This document shows positions 1 through 9,441 of a DNA stretch of 64,000 nucleotides, one piece after another. This DNA is from Bacteroidia bacterium. GTDB lineage: Bacteria; Bacteroidota; Bacteroidia; Flavobacteriales; Flavobacteriaceae. The DNA is taken from NCBI GenBank assembly GCA_030427985.1, contig JAUIBH010000011.1, forward strand, positions 1 to 64,000, in the 5' to 3' direction. The translations under genes and the position numbers were made by a program. Under the pieces are notes generated by a model. The model ran no database searches and was not told the origin of the DNA. It worked only from the letters and a program-made list of their open reading frames with translations. Within the stretch, counting starts at the first letter, position 1; each line of letters opens with the position of its first letter.

Positions 1-504
1 CACAACATCGTTCCAATCTTTGGCCATTTTAGTGGCATCGGGCTGATGTCCTCTTCGTCTGGCTTGTAGGTAGGCGTAAATTTTATCAGAAAAAGGGAAC
101 CATTTTTTTATTTTCTGATATACGGCTTCTTGCTCTTCGGCTTCTGTATTTGCCATTTCAAGATCTCTTTTGAACAAAACGTAATCGGCCTTACATTCTT
201 GGGGCAGTGCATTAAAGTCCAGTTGTTTCAATTTGGCCAAATAGTCATTGCGCAGTTTGGTCATTCTTTCCCTTCTTTCTGGAGAACCACCGGGGTCGTT
301 GGTTCTACCCCAAAAACTACGGGCCCCTGGTGCATAAAAACGCACCAATGCGCTGTAATCCGCACTGTACTTGGTCATTAAATCTGGCATTTCCTCACAA
401 GGCACATACAAAGCTTCTTGTTTGGCTTGTGCATTCAAGGACATTGAAACGGACCCCATCAACAGCATAGAGGAGACAATCCCCAACATTTTTTTATTTC
501 TCAT
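1..504 (-). CDS. DUF885 family secreted protein, N-terminal part (cut by window edge)
   Basis: The reading frame is open from an ATG at 504 to the left edge, giving 168 visible residues. It starts with a signal peptide (MRNKKMLGIVSSMLL, then small residues and NAQA). The segments YSADYSALVRFYAPG, SPERRERM, KADYVLFKRDLE and MAKDWND align with MSADYGSLSRFYIVE, SPERRERF, RVDYLLVKSDIN and VAAQWNE in the next gene, so the two are tandem paralogues of the DUF885 family (putative secreted metallopeptidases). The metal-binding region lies outside the window. Family membership is inferred from the neighbour; exact substrate unknown. Confidence 0.8.
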   Translation of the reverse strand, partial: MRNKKMLGIVSSMLLMGSVSMSLNAQAKQEALYVPCEEMPDLMTKYSADYSALVRFYAPGARSFWGRTNDPGGSPERRERMTKLRNDYLAKLKQLDFNALPQECKADYVLFKRDLEMANTEAEEQEAVYQKIKKWFPFSDKIYAYLQARRRGHQPDATKMAKDWNDVV

Positions 505-878
505 TCCGATCGTTAGTTTGGTTTAAAAAATTATGCAATGCCTAGTGGGAATGATCGTACCATTCTATGGTCTGAACCATTTTGGGCATTGCGAAAAACT
601 TCAATATTCATAAATCACTTTAAAGGTATTGTAGATTTCTCCCGATGCATTATAAGATATTAACTGTAATTGATATTATGTTGTCAAATATGGGTTTATA
701 AGGGCATAGCTTTGGGATTGAATTCTTTAGCTTAGACCACAAGACGTTTATAAGGGGTTGATAATACAAAAAGAACCATTGCTGCATATTCTTTGACCCT
801 GGCCCAAAAAACCCTAGGGCCATCAAAAAAATGAAGGCCCTAGAACACTAACTCAAACAATATAAAAACAAAAAAATC
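505..878. other. Intergenic region between the two DUF885 genes
   Basis: This 374-base AT-rich stretch holds the leader of the left DUF885 gene and the terminator of the right one (804..843). I see no ORF with coding character and no RNA gene. No clear TAnnTTTG box for the left gene was found on the minus strand. Confidence 0.6.
804..843 (-). terminator. Rho-independent terminator after the DUF885 gene
   Basis: CTAGGGCC at 814-821 pairs with GGCCCTAG at 836-843 around a 14-base loop. Read on the minus strand the stem is followed by a short GG and a run of six T (806-811 on the plus strand). It lies 35 bases after the stop of the gene at 879 and probably ends the susC-susD-DUF885 transcript. 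Confidence 0.7.
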
Positions 879-2609
879 TTATTTATCGTAAAACTTCCAT
901 GAGGTTTTATAGTTTTTACTCAACGGCTGATCGGTGAGAATAGCCCTGACCATCTCCACAGGCATACTGTTCTCTCTCAACACAGCATCATGGAATTCCT
1001 TGTAGGTCATTTTCCCAGAATCGACCAATTCTTTTTTTAGAGCGTAGAACTGCATTCCTCCGGTCATATAGGCCAATTGATACAACGGACCATATCTAGC
1101 GGTAAACGAACGTCTTACTTCGCCTTCGGCATTGGCTCTTTCGTGACCTACCCTGTCCACTAGGTAATCAATACATTCTTGTGGTGTCCATTTACCCAAA
1201 TGGTAGTTGAGTGAAAAAATGATACGGGCACAGCGGTGCATTCTCCAAAACAACATGCCGATACGATCCTCGGGCGATCTTGGAAAATCCATGTCCCAAA
1301 GGATCAATTCCCAATACAGGGCCCATCCTTCTCCCCAAAAAGGAGTTCTAAAATTTCTATAGGTCTTATACCTTCTGTTCATGAAACCTTGTAAATGATG
1401 GCCTGCAATCAATTCATGGTGTACAGTGGCCCTTGAAAAATGTGGATTGTTCCCCCGCATGCTCATCATTTTGTCATCATGTTCCATGGTATTGGTTGGG
1501 TATGAAATCATCAAGGTTTCACCACCTAAAAAGAACGGTGCAATTTTTTGCCTTTCTGGGCTCATCATTCGCATTCTCCAAGTTTCTTCTGCTATTGGTG
1601 GAATGCTCAACAAATCATTTTTCTTAAGAAAATCGATAGATTGGTTGTAAAGGTCCAGCATTGCTTCGGGTTGTTGCCCTTCGGGAACATAGGATTGCTT
1701 TACTTTTTCTTGGGCGGCTTTCCAGTTATCGCCAAATCCCATTTCTCGGGATGCTTTAAGCAGTTCCTTATCGCACCACGCAAATTCTTTGTTGGCAATC
1801 TCAACCAATTCTTCCGCAGAATAGGGAATAAAGGCATCTTCCAAGAGATTCTTCAATTCCTTGGCTCCAACGGGGTTACCAATAATGCCACTACCATCGT
1901 CCTTGGGAAGGGTACTTTCATCCACTTTGGTCATAATGAGCTCTCCATAGGCTTTAAGCTCTTCCATGAGTTTAGTGTACGGTTTTTCCATCCACCACGT
2001 AAAATCTGGATCATAGCCATAGTAGAATTCGTATATGCTTTCCAGGGCTGTTTGGTGCCCTTTGACCACATCTTGTCCTCTTTCGGCCAAATTACGATCA
2101 AATGAGGCCGGCTCCTTGGAAAGTTCTGCTGAAAGTGTTTTTAGTTTCTCACTGATTTCATTCCATTGGGCAGCTACTTTGGCCGATTCCAAGTGAATGC
2201 CCCTTCTTCGTAATTTTTCGGTTTCATAAATAGGTTCGGCATAGGACACCCATTTTTCAATTTTGGCGTATTCTTCCGCTTCTGCTTCTAAATTTCGCAA
2301 ACTTCTGTTGATGTCACTCTTTACCAAAAGATAATCTACCCTGCCATTGGTTGACAATTGATTAAACGTGAACTCTTCCAATCTGGAAAGGTAACTTTCA
2401 TAGAATTCTTTGAAGCGTTCCCTTCTTTCCGGGGAACTCTCCACAATATAAAATCTACTTAGACTTCCATAATCGGCAGACATCTCGTTCATAAACTGGT
2501 ACAATTCACTTACAGGGGCAGCGTCACCACCATTTTGTGCGAAACTTGTCATTGTTAGAAACAATGCCAGAAAAAGTGAGGTTATTTGTTTTGAAAAAGA
2601 TATTCTCAT
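879..2609 (-). CDS. Secreted DUF885 family metallopeptidase-like protein
   Basis: A 576-residue protein. I chose the ATG at 2609 (MRISFSKQ), because the longer frame begins with TTG. The N-terminus is a signal peptide ending near SFAQ, so the protein is exported. The diagnostic motif is VHHELIAGHHLQG around residues 395-407, an H-E-x-x-x-G-H arrangement typical of DUF885 proteins, which are thought to be zinc peptidases; further conserved blocks include GEGWALYWE and MTGGMQFYALK. It lies 90 bases downstream of susD on the same strand and next to a tandem paralogue, which fits digestion of peptides taken up by the SusC/SusD pair. Peptidase activity is inferred from the family; the substrate is unknown. 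Confidence 0.85.
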   Translation of the reverse strand: MRISFSKQITSLFLALFLTMTSFAQNGGDAAPVSELYQFMNEMSADYGSLSRFYIVESSPERRERFKEFYESYLSRLEEFTFNQLSTNGRVDYLLVKSDINRSLRNLEAEAEEYAKIEKWVSYAEPIYETEKLRRRGIHLESAKVAAQWNEISEKLKTLSAELSKEPASFDRNLAERGQDVVKGHQTALESIYEFYYGYDPDFTWWMEKPYTKLMEELKAYGELIMTKVDESTLPKDDGSGIIGNPVGAKELKNLLEDAFIPYSAEELVEIANKEFAWCDKELLKASREMGFGDNWKAAQEKVKQSYVPEGQQPEAMLDLYNQSIDFLKKNDLLSIPPIAEETWRMRMMSPERQKIAPFFLGGETLMISYPTNTMEHDDKMMSMRGNNPHFSRATVHHELIAGHHLQGFMNRRYKTYRNFRTPFWGEGWALYWELILWDMDFPRSPEDRIGMLFWRMHRCARIIFSLNYHLGKWTPQECIDYLVDRVGHERANAEGEVRRSFTARYGPLYQLAYMTGGMQFYALKKELVDSGKMTYKEFHDAVLRENSMPVEMVRAILTDQPLSKNYKTSWKFYDK

Positions 2610-2662
2610 TGTTGTTCTCAAAAATTAAATCAGAACTAGTATAAAATTTGGTTTGATAAAGA

Positions 2663-2684
2663 CGGGGCCATTTTAATGGCCCCG
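2663..2684 (-). terminator. GC-rich hairpin after susD
   Basis: CGGGGCCATT and AATGGCCCCG form a near-perfect palindrome just after the susD stop. On the minus strand it is followed only by TCTTTATC, a weak T-run. It may be an attenuator or an mRNA-stabilising stem between susD and the DUF885 gene rather than a full terminator. Confidence 0.5.
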
Positions 2685-2699
2685 CTTCCTTCAATTTTA

Positions 2700-4160
2700 C
2701 TACTTATTATCCCAAGTAGTGCCTTTGGCAAACCAGTCTGGTTGGCCAACAGCGGCTACATTTGGGTTTCTTTCCACTTCATTGAGCGGATAAGGGAACC
2801 TTCTAGGGAAGGTTTCCGTGTTGTACACATTCAATAACATGTAATCAAAATCGAACTCAGGGTATCCTGTTCTCACGAAATCAAAATAAGATTCGTGAGT
2901 CCTGAATACATTGGCAATGTACTTTTGATCGATAATCAAATTTTGTGCGTCTTCTATATTGGTTGGCATCGTCAAAGAAGCCTGGGCCAAATAGGCATCG
3001 ATCTCTGCTTGCTCTACGCCAACGAACTGCATATCTGCTTCTATTCCATCTTTCATTGCTTCTTCAGCAAGTGCCCATTGACCTTTGAATGCGTAAGCCT
3101 CTGCTCTAATAAACTCTGATTCAGCATACATCATAATCTGTGCTGGATACGACATAGAAATGTAAGTGTATCTCCAGTGACTAGGCGTTTGTCCAGGTTG
3201 GACCACCGCACCAGACTGCAATCCCACAAATCCATCAGGGAATTCCTCTGAATAGGTGAACATGATAGGTCTTCTTGGATCGTTGTAAGAGTTCATTAAA
3301 TCTATCAAAAAGTTACCTGGTGTTAATCCAAGACCACCGGAATATGCTCTGTTCATGTAGTTGAACAGCGGGTTGGCATTGGCCAATTCGTCCAAGTGTC
3401 TCCACATTACGTTATCGTCATTGGAAGTCATACCATTTTCAAGGTAAGACAATGCCAAATCTGCTTGAGCCGTTGGGCTTGTACTTGGAGCGTAAGATAA
3501 ATGTAGCGCTTGTCTTGCTTTAAGCGAATACGCATATCTGATCCATTTGTCCATATCGCCGTCCAATAGATAATCATCTCCTTCAGGAACACGATTTCCC
3601 TGGTTTGGAGCATTTAGAAGGTCAATTGCCTCGTCCAACAAGCCGTTGGCATGTGCATACAATTCTGCTTGAGTTGCCAAAGTTGGTTGCAATGCATCCA
3701 GTCCTTGAATAGCATCTTCTAATGGAGCTTGATCATAGACATCGGCAATATAGAACCAATGAAAGGCAGCAATAATTCCGGCCACCCCTTGATAATGGGT
3801 GTTACCATTTTCTTCTGCTTTGTCATAAAGTTCAATAGCATGCTTTAAGGAATTGGCGTATGAATTCCATACTTCATTACCATAACCGGCATTAATGTCC
3901 ATTGATCTAGAGGTAGAACCTTCAATAGAATGATAGGACAACCATTGGGCAAAACCTTCCCAGGTATCCAATTGGTTGGTGGCCAATGCGGCCCATTCGG
4001 CCTCAATCCCAATCAACATTACATCTTCTGTGATCAACGGTCCATCCACAATACTATTGGGGTCTTGGTCAACGTCTATCCAACTATCACAACCTATCAA
4101 CAAGGTCATCATTGCGACCAAAACTGCGTAGTGCTTTATATATAATCTTTTCATAGTCAT
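2700..4160 (-). CDS. SusD/RagB family nutrient-binding lipoprotein
   Basis: A 486-residue outer-membrane lipoprotein. The N-terminus has a short hydrophobic segment ending in the lipobox LLIGC with the lipidated cysteine near residue 24, followed by DSWIDVDQDPN, typical of SusD proteins of the SusD-like_2 type. The body has the helical TPR-like pattern of SusD with a C-terminal NEVERNPN region. SusD sits as a lid over the SusC barrel and captures the ligand. The start lies 4 bases after the susC stop, so the two are co-transcribed; an alternative ATG two codons downstream (4154) is equally likely. Neighbouring DUF885 peptidase-like genes suggest an oligopeptide ligand; this is inference. Confidence 0.93.
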   Translation of the reverse strand: MTMKRLYIKHYAVLVAMMTLLIGCDSWIDVDQDPNSIVDGPLITEDVMLIGIEAEWAALATNQLDTWEGFAQWLSYHSIEGSTSRSMDINAGYGNEVWNSYANSLKHAIELYDKAEENGNTHYQGVAGIIAAFHWFYIADVYDQAPLEDAIQGLDALQPTLATQAELYAHANGLLDEAIDLLNAPNQGNRVPEGDDYLLDGDMDKWIRYAYSLKARQALHLSYAPSTSPTAQADLALSYLENGMTSNDDNVMWRHLDELANANPLFNYMNRAYSGGLGLTPGNFLIDLMNSYNDPRRPIMFTYSEEFPDGFVGLQSGAVVQPGQTPSHWRYTYISMSYPAQIMMYAESEFIRAEAYAFKGQWALAEEAMKDGIEADMQFVGVEQAEIDAYLAQASLTMPTNIEDAQNLIIDQKYIANVFRTHESYFDFVRTGYPEFDFDYMLLNVYNTETFPRRFPYPLNEVERNPNVAAVGQPDWFAKGTTWDNK

Positions 4161-4164
4161 TGTA

Positions 4165-7100
4165 TTAAAATTTGGCGGTTAAGGTAAATGTATATGTCTT
4201 GGTAGCTGGCATGCTATAACCCAAGTATGCATTACCATTGGTAATACCATCGGTATTAACTTCAGGATCCGCACCTTCAAAGCCATCTTTGAACTTTCTC
4301 CAAAGGTTTCTTCCAGATAAGGAGACATCAAGGCCAGTCAACCCAATGCCAGACAACATATCTTGAGGAACGCTATACGTTAGGTTCACTTCTCTTAATT
4401 TAATGTAGTCCCTTGGCATGATGTTGTCTTCCCAAACCCCTTGTGCCACAGTCTGCCAATACAAATCGTATCGGGTTGCTTCTGGAGTTTCACTGGTCAC
4501 GACAACTTCACCGGTCCCGGCATCATAATGTCCCATTACACCATCAAAGGTGGTCATGTTATCCTCAGGCCTGTTCTCTTGGTGCTTGGCCATACCATAA
4601 TAGGTAAGGTAGTGGTCGTTTAAACTGTATAGATATCCGCCTCTACTAATGTCCAACAAAGCAGAAAGTGAAACATTCTTATATCTGAACGCAGTTCTAA
4701 AACTTCCCATCCAATCTGGAACGGTTTGACCCAATATTTGGTTTTGGGAATTGTCTGCCAATGGACGTCCATATCCTGTTCCAGGTTCATCACTCAAGAC
4801 CAATCTACCTTGATCGTCCCTTAAGAACCCAGGGCCATAAATTACCGGATAGGGTTGTCCAACAACGGCTGACCCATACGAACCAACACCAATAGGCTCA
4901 TCATTGTTTCCTAAATTATCCACAACGGGATCATCTTTAGAGAAGTTGATATTGACATCCCATTCAAAATCTGTTGTTTGAATTGGTGTAGCATAAATAG
5001 CCAATTCCACCCCTTTGTGGGTAATTCCTCCAATGTTGATATTACCAAAGGTATATCCCGTTGATGCCAAAAACTGCTCACTTAAAATCTGGTTCTCACT
5101 CCAGTTATGGTAATAGGCAAAATCTATCCCCAAACGGTTTTGGAAAAACTTGAGCTCAGCACCCAATTCCACCTCACTTTTAAACTCATTGCTCAAACCT
5201 ACGTTAGGTAATTGAGTATTGGACAAGTAGCTTCGCTGACCATTAAAAGGCCATTGAACACCATCACTGGCAGGATCGCCCAATACCACATTGCGAGCAT
5301 AAGGGTCTGCAGGAGAACCTACTTTTGCATAACTGGCCCTTAGTTTACCGTAGTTGAAGATGTCTGATTTTGGTAACAATTCACTAAAAACGAACCCTAA
5401 ACTGTGGCTGGGATAGAAAAAGCTTTCGGCCACACTGGATGCCCAATCATTTCTACCGGTCACGGTGTAGTAAAGCCAGTTTTTGTACCCTATCATAGCC
5501 TGTCCGAAGAAGGAATAGGATCTAAAAAGTCTTTTGTATTCATACGAATTGAATCCACTTACGTTGGCCGTATTGTAGATACCCGGCAAAACCAATCCAT
5601 TTCCTTCAAAGTTGATCTGGCGTCTTCTACTCTCGGATATATTGTGCCCTACCAAGGCCATTAAGCTAATATCTCCAAAGTCATTGTCATAGGTCAAGGT
5701 CTCTGTGGACTCTATGTTACGATCAAATCGCTCCATAGTATTGTAACTACCTTGTACTGATGCGTAACCTCCTTTGTTGTAGTGAGCATCTTCATGCAAA
5801 CTGGAAAAACTGATACCCGTTATGGATCTAAAGCTCAATTTTGGAACAATCTCATACTCAATGGTAATGTTGGCGTTAAGACGATCTCTTTCATTATTGT
5901 CACCCACATTGTTCAACAACCAAGTGTAAGGATCTCTGGAACCACCACGGTAAGATCTAAGGTTACCATCCTCATCATAAATAGGATAGGGGTTCCACGT
6001 GTTGGGAGCAGCCAACATTGTATTCATAAATGCACTGTTGGAGCTGTTCTCGTCCAATTGGCTGTTCTTTTGTGTGGTATACAAAATACTGGACGATACC
6101 GTAAGTTTTGGCGTAAACCTAAACGTGGTATTGGCATTGATCGAGTTCCTTCTAAACTTCAATGGATCCAAAATACCGTTGTTCATCAAGTTACTATAGC
6201 TTATAAAATAAGATGCTTTTGAAGAACCTCCCTGGGCACTTATTGTACTTTCATTGGTGATGCCCGTTTTAAAGATATCCCATCTGTCATAATATTGTGC
6301 GCCGGGCACATCTGAGATTCTTGGACCCCAGCTTGTTGATGTAAACGAAGTTTCACCATCAACATAGCTCCAATCGGTACCGTCATAAAATCCTTGGGAC
6401 CATTCTTTCTGCAATGGAACTTCATAAATTCTGTCAAAACTCACAGAGTTGGAGAAGGTAATGACCGGTTTGGATTCGAATTCTCCAGATTTAGTGGTAA
6501 TAAGCAGCACACCATTTGCAGCTCTACTACCATAAAGGGCAGCGGCCGAGGCTCCTTTAAGAACACTTAAACTCTCAATGGAATTTGGGTCAATATCCCC
6601 AAGACCTGATGATGTACTTGAATTGGCAGCATCAAAGGGAACTCCGTTAACAACAATCAAAGGTTGGTTGTTTCCTGTAATGGAAGAACCACCCCTGATC
6701 ACAATACGGGTACCACTACCAGGCTGGCTGGATGTACTCGAAATCTGTACACCTGCCACCTTACCGCTCAAAGAGTTCACAAAGTTGTTGGTTGCTTTCA
6801 CCGCACTAATGTCATCTCCTTCAACTTGGGCAGTAGCGTATCCCAGTGCTCTTTTGTCACTCTTAATACCCAAAGCGGTCACCACAACCTCCTGAAGTGC
6901 CTGTGCACTTTCCTCCAAGGTAACTGAAATACTGGTTTGTCCGTTGACGGCTATAGCTTTGGTAACATATCCAATATATGATATCTCCAATGTGGCATTG
7001 GCATCAGATAATTGAATAGTGAAATTACCGTCAAAATCGGTTTGGGTACCATTTAGGGTACCACTCTCAACAACACTGGCTCCTGGAAGCGGCGTGCCGT

Positions 7101-7293
7101 TTACATCTACAACTGTTCCACTTACGGTTGCTTGTGGAACATTGTTGTTGTCCTTTGTGAATTCCTCTGTGGGTAAAATCCCATCCACCCATATATTGGT
7201 TTCGGCAGCCCATGAGGAACAATAAAATACCCATATGCCGATCATCAATACTTTGTTTAGCATACTTAGGGGCAACTTTATCATTTTTTTCAT
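4165..7293 (-). CDS. SusC/RagA family TonB-dependent outer-membrane transporter
   Basis: A 1042-residue protein. Domains in order: signal peptide (about 1-29), a carboxypeptidase-D regulatory-like beta sandwich (about 55-135, VSGTVVDVNGTPLPGASV), the TonB-box-like segment EVVVTALGIKSDKR, the plug domain (about 140-255, with NNQPLIVVNGVPFD and ASAAALYGSRAANGVLLITT) and a beta barrel ending in phenylalanine (TFTLTAKF). It imports a ligand captured by SusD using energy from TonB-ExbB-ExbD. No STN domain and no adjacent sigma/anti-sigma pair are visible, so it is not of the FecIR-regulated type. It is first in its operon after a 622-base leader region. No glycoside hydrolase lies nearby. Confidence 0.96.
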   Translation of the reverse strand: MKKMIKLPLSMLNKVLMIGIWVFYCSSWAAETNIWVDGILPTEEFTKDNNNVPQATVSGTVVDVNGTPLPGASVVESGTLNGTQTDFDGNFTIQLSDANATLEISYIGYVTKAIAVNGQTSISVTLEESAQALQEVVVTALGIKSDKRALGYATAQVEGDDISAVKATNNFVNSLSGKVAGVQISSTSSQPGSGTRIVIRGGSSITGNNQPLIVVNGVPFDAANSSTSSGLGDIDPNSIESLSVLKGASAAALYGSRAANGVLLITTKSGEFESKPVITFSNSVSFDRIYEVPLQKEWSQGFYDGTDWSYVDGETSFTSTSWGPRISDVPGAQYYDRWDIFKTGITNESTISAQGGSSKASYFISYSNLMNNGILDPLKFRRNSINANTTFRFTPKLTVSSSILYTTQKNSQLDENSSNSAFMNTMLAAPNTWNPYPIYDEDGNLRSYRGGSRDPYTWLLNNVGDNNERDRLNANITIEYEIVPKLSFRSITGISFSSLHEDAHYNKGGYASVQGSYNTMERFDRNIESTETLTYDNDFGDISLMALVGHNISESRRRQINFEGNGLVLPGIYNTANVSGFNSYEYKRLFRSYSFFGQAMIGYKNWLYYTVTGRNDWASSVAESFFYPSHSLGFVFSELLPKSDIFNYGKLRASYAKVGSPADPYARNVVLGDPASDGVQWPFNGQRSYLSNTQLPNVGLSNEFKSEVELGAELKFFQNRLGIDFAYYHNWSENQILSEQFLASTGYTFGNINIGGITHKGVELAIYATPIQTTDFEWDVNINFSKDDPVVDNLGNNDEPIGVGSYGSAVVGQPYPVIYGPGFLRDDQGRLVLSDEPGTGYGRPLADNSQNQILGQTVPDWMGSFRTAFRYKNVSLSALLDISRGGYLYSLNDHYLTYYGMAKHQENRPEDNMTTFDGVMGHYDAGTGEVVVTSETPEATRYDLYWQTVAQGVWEDNIMPRDYIKLREVNLTYSVPQDMLSGIGLTGLDVSLSGRNLWRKFKDGFEGADPEVNTDGITNGNAYLGYSMPATKTYTFTLTAKF

Positions 7294-7915
7294 AATTCTA
7301 AGTTAGTTGTAATAGTTTCTGGTTTCTTTTATCTTATACTATCCATACCATACTGATAGTTGGTTTAATTTTGCATTTCGGGGGTTCACTTCATTCATAC
7401 ATTTTTTTAGTTGATTACACTTTTTATTTCTCTTTTTTGAAATCAGGTTTTTGAAAAAGAATTAACCCTGATTTATTATTTCAAAGACTGTGTTTTGAAA
7501 ACATCAGACCACGCCCATCGGCATCATCACTTTTTTATTTTTAATGGATTTGATGATACCGTGATTTTCGTCTAACCAAAAGCCCTATTTTACCGTTGAA
7601 TTTTAGGTGATTTAACATTTTGGTTACCGAAACTTAAAAAAAGAATTGATGGGAAAATCGAGTGGGATAATATAATATTGGTAAAAGCTAATATGCTATA
7701 TATCTGGGCGTTTTTTGGAATAATTTCCCTACTATTTTGCACATTTCCGTTCAGGAAATCAAGTTGTTACAACTCTTGACAAGCAGATTGGACATAGCTA
7801 TTTTCCACATAAAAAACATGGATAAAAAACTATTGGTTACCCTGAAAATTTAAGGGTGGTATTTTGCTAGAAAATCCAGCAGGATTTTTAGGTGTTTTGT
7901 AATCGAAAAACCTAT
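7294..7915. promoter_or_regulatory. 622-base region upstream of susC
   Basis: No credible gene is seen. It is AT-rich and must contain the susC promoter, but the minus strand shows no TAnnTTTG box in the first 250 bases, so the promoter may depend on an activator. Visible structures are an inverted repeat AAATCAGG/CCTGATTT (7440-7447 and 7467-7474), about 150 bases ahead of susC, and a smaller one, ATTTCC/GGAAAT (7743-7748, 7754-7759). The distal end holds the hairpin after the CPXCG gene (7871-7888). Functional assignment of these repeats is speculative. Confidence 0.4.
7871..7888 (-). terminator. Hairpin after the CPXCG gene
   Basis: AAAATCC, loop AGCA, GGATTTT, lying 28 bases past the stop of the small CPXCG gene; read on the minus strand it ends in TTTTCTAG. 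It is a short, moderately stable stem, probably the end of the efflux operon transcript. A second weak stem (ACCCT/AGGGT) follows around 7840-7855. Confidence 0.45.
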
Positions 7916-8098
7916 TTATTGCCCCAATTCCCGGGCCTCAAAAACTGTTAATTCTCGATCATTAAAATGGGCACTGATTTCAATGGGGTTGCAACACACT
8001 TCACAATCCTCCACATAAGTCTGGTTGGATACGGAGCTATCCAAAAGAAAGGATATTTCTTCCCAACAATAAGGACATTGGAAAAAATGTTCGTACAT
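7916..8098 (-). CDS. CPXCG-type cysteine-rich zinc-ribbon protein
   Basis: A 60-residue protein with two cysteine pairs, CPYC near residue 8 and CEVC near residue 32 (followed by CNPI), the layout of the small Cys_rich_CPXG family. It probably binds one zinc ion; no function is established for the family as far as I know. It begins 17 bases after the TolC stop, so it is the last gene of the efflux operon, although a functional link is not implied. The acidic C-terminus (VFEARELGQ) is typical of the family. Confidence 0.85.
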   Translation of the reverse strand: MYEHFFQCPYCWEEISFLLDSSVSNQTYVEDCEVCCNPIEISAHFNDRELTVFEARELGQ

Positions 8099-8115
8099 AG
8101 TTGAATTTAAACCTT

Positions 8116-9441
8116 CTAAAACTCCACATTAAGGAGCTGCCCGCTGATCTGCAACATTTGCAATTCGGCAAGCTTGGCATTATACTTGGCCTGACTTTGG
8201 GCCAATTCGGCATTTAACAGGTTCAATTGTGCCTGCCTAAATTCAATTGAGGTCACCTGACCCAATTGATACCGCTCATCGGTTCGATTAAAGTTGTTTT
8301 GGTTGGTCTGTAGGTTTTTCTCCTGTACTTCCAACACATAAAGGGCGTTGGTATAACTGTCCCAAGCATTACGTATGTCGCGTTCTACCTCCAGTTCTAT
8401 CTGCTTTTTTAACAGTTCTTGGTTTTCATAGGTGATTTTGGCATTTTTTGCACCTGTAATGGCCCTGCCCCCATCAAATAAGTTCCAGCTTAAATTAATG
8501 GCTCCCGTGACTCCTGTGGATGTATTTTGAAGGGAAAATGCCAGTGGACTGTTGTTGTTGGACTCATTCCAACCATAGGTTCCGGTAAGCCCAATAGTAG
8601 GCAAGAAATTGCTCCGGGCCACTTTCATGTTGTAATTGCTGATGTTGATGTCTTTTTCAACTATTTGCAGTCGAACATTGTTCAGTTTAGCCTCGTTGTG
8701 CATGCTCTCCATCTCTAGACCCGGTACAAAATTCACCGTGGTATCAATTTCAAATTGGGTGGAAAGCTCCCGGTTTAGGATAAGGTTTAAATCCCGCATA
8801 GTATTGCGAAGCTGTTGCCTGGAGTTCAATAGGTTGATACTATCCGTATTGATGTCCACCTCGGCATTGAGCACATCCAAACCGGTATTTTGCCCATATT
8901 CAAATTGATAGCGTGCCCGTGTGAGCCTATCTTTTGAAATTTCAAGGGCCTCTTCCAAGTTAGCGGTGTTCTCGGTTAAGCGGGCTACTTCATAATAGAC
9001 CGAGAAAAGCTGTAAGACCGTGGTCTCAATGGTTTGCTTTACTTCCAATTCCGATTGTTCGGACCGCTCCTTAAAGCTTTTATAGTTATAAAGGCGCCCT
9101 AGACCATCAAACAAGGTGTAATTTACATTAAGGGAAGCATTGTACCTACGGGTTTCAGCTCCATCTGCAGTACGGGTCTCCCCATTGGCCAATACACCCT
9201 CCGTGTTCTGGCGGTCTATGGTTCCTCCACCATTTGCCGTAACGGTGGGTAAATATCCTGAATTGAGAATATTGGCATTGTTTTCATCAATTCTTTCAGT
9301 GTTCCGAGCCACTTGAATGCCCAAGTTGTTCTCCAATACCAATTGTACGGCCTCTTCTTTAGAAAGCGTTTCTTCTTGGGCTTTTACCGAATAACCAAAA
9401 AACAATAAAAAAAGGGGTAGCGTATAAAAAATACTTCTCAT
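8116..9441 (-). CDS. TolC family outer-membrane efflux protein
   Basis: A 441-residue outer-membrane factor with a signal peptide (MRSIFYTLPLFLLFFGYSVKAQ) and two repeated OEP domains; the segments YTLFDGLGR and WNLFDGGRA are the paired strand/turn motifs of the two halves. It would form the trimeric channel through the outer membrane for the RND pump encoded directly upstream. Its ATG overlaps the pump stop codon by one base (TAATG), so translation is coupled. Drug or metabolite specificity cannot be read from the sequence. Confidence 0.93.
   Translation of the reverse strand: MRSIFYTLPLFLLFFGYSVKAQEETLSKEEAVQLVLENNLGIQVARNTERIDENNANILNSGYLPTVTANGGGTIDRQNTEGVLANGETRTADGAETRRYNASLNVNYTLFDGLGRLYNYKSFKERSEQSELEVKQTIETTVLQLFSVYYEVARLTENTANLEEALEISKDRLTRARYQFEYGQNTGLDVLNAEVDINTDSINLLNSRQQLRNTMRDLNLILNRELSTQFEIDTTVNFVPGLEMESMHNEAKLNNVRLQIVEKDINISNYNMKVARSNFLPTIGLTGTYGWNESNNNSPLAFSLQNTSTGVTGAINLSWNLFDGGRAITGAKNAKITYENQELLKKQIELEVERDIRNAWDSYTNALYVLEVQEKNLQTNQNNFNRTDERYQLGQVTSIEFRQAQLNLLNAELAQSQAKYNAKLAELQMLQISGQLLNVEF

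Noticed and set aside
1548-2105. 185-residue open frame on the plus strand inside the DUF885 gene
   Set aside because: It lies wholly opposite a gene with clear signal peptide and motif; its sequence is rich in F/H/G/N like antisense translations.
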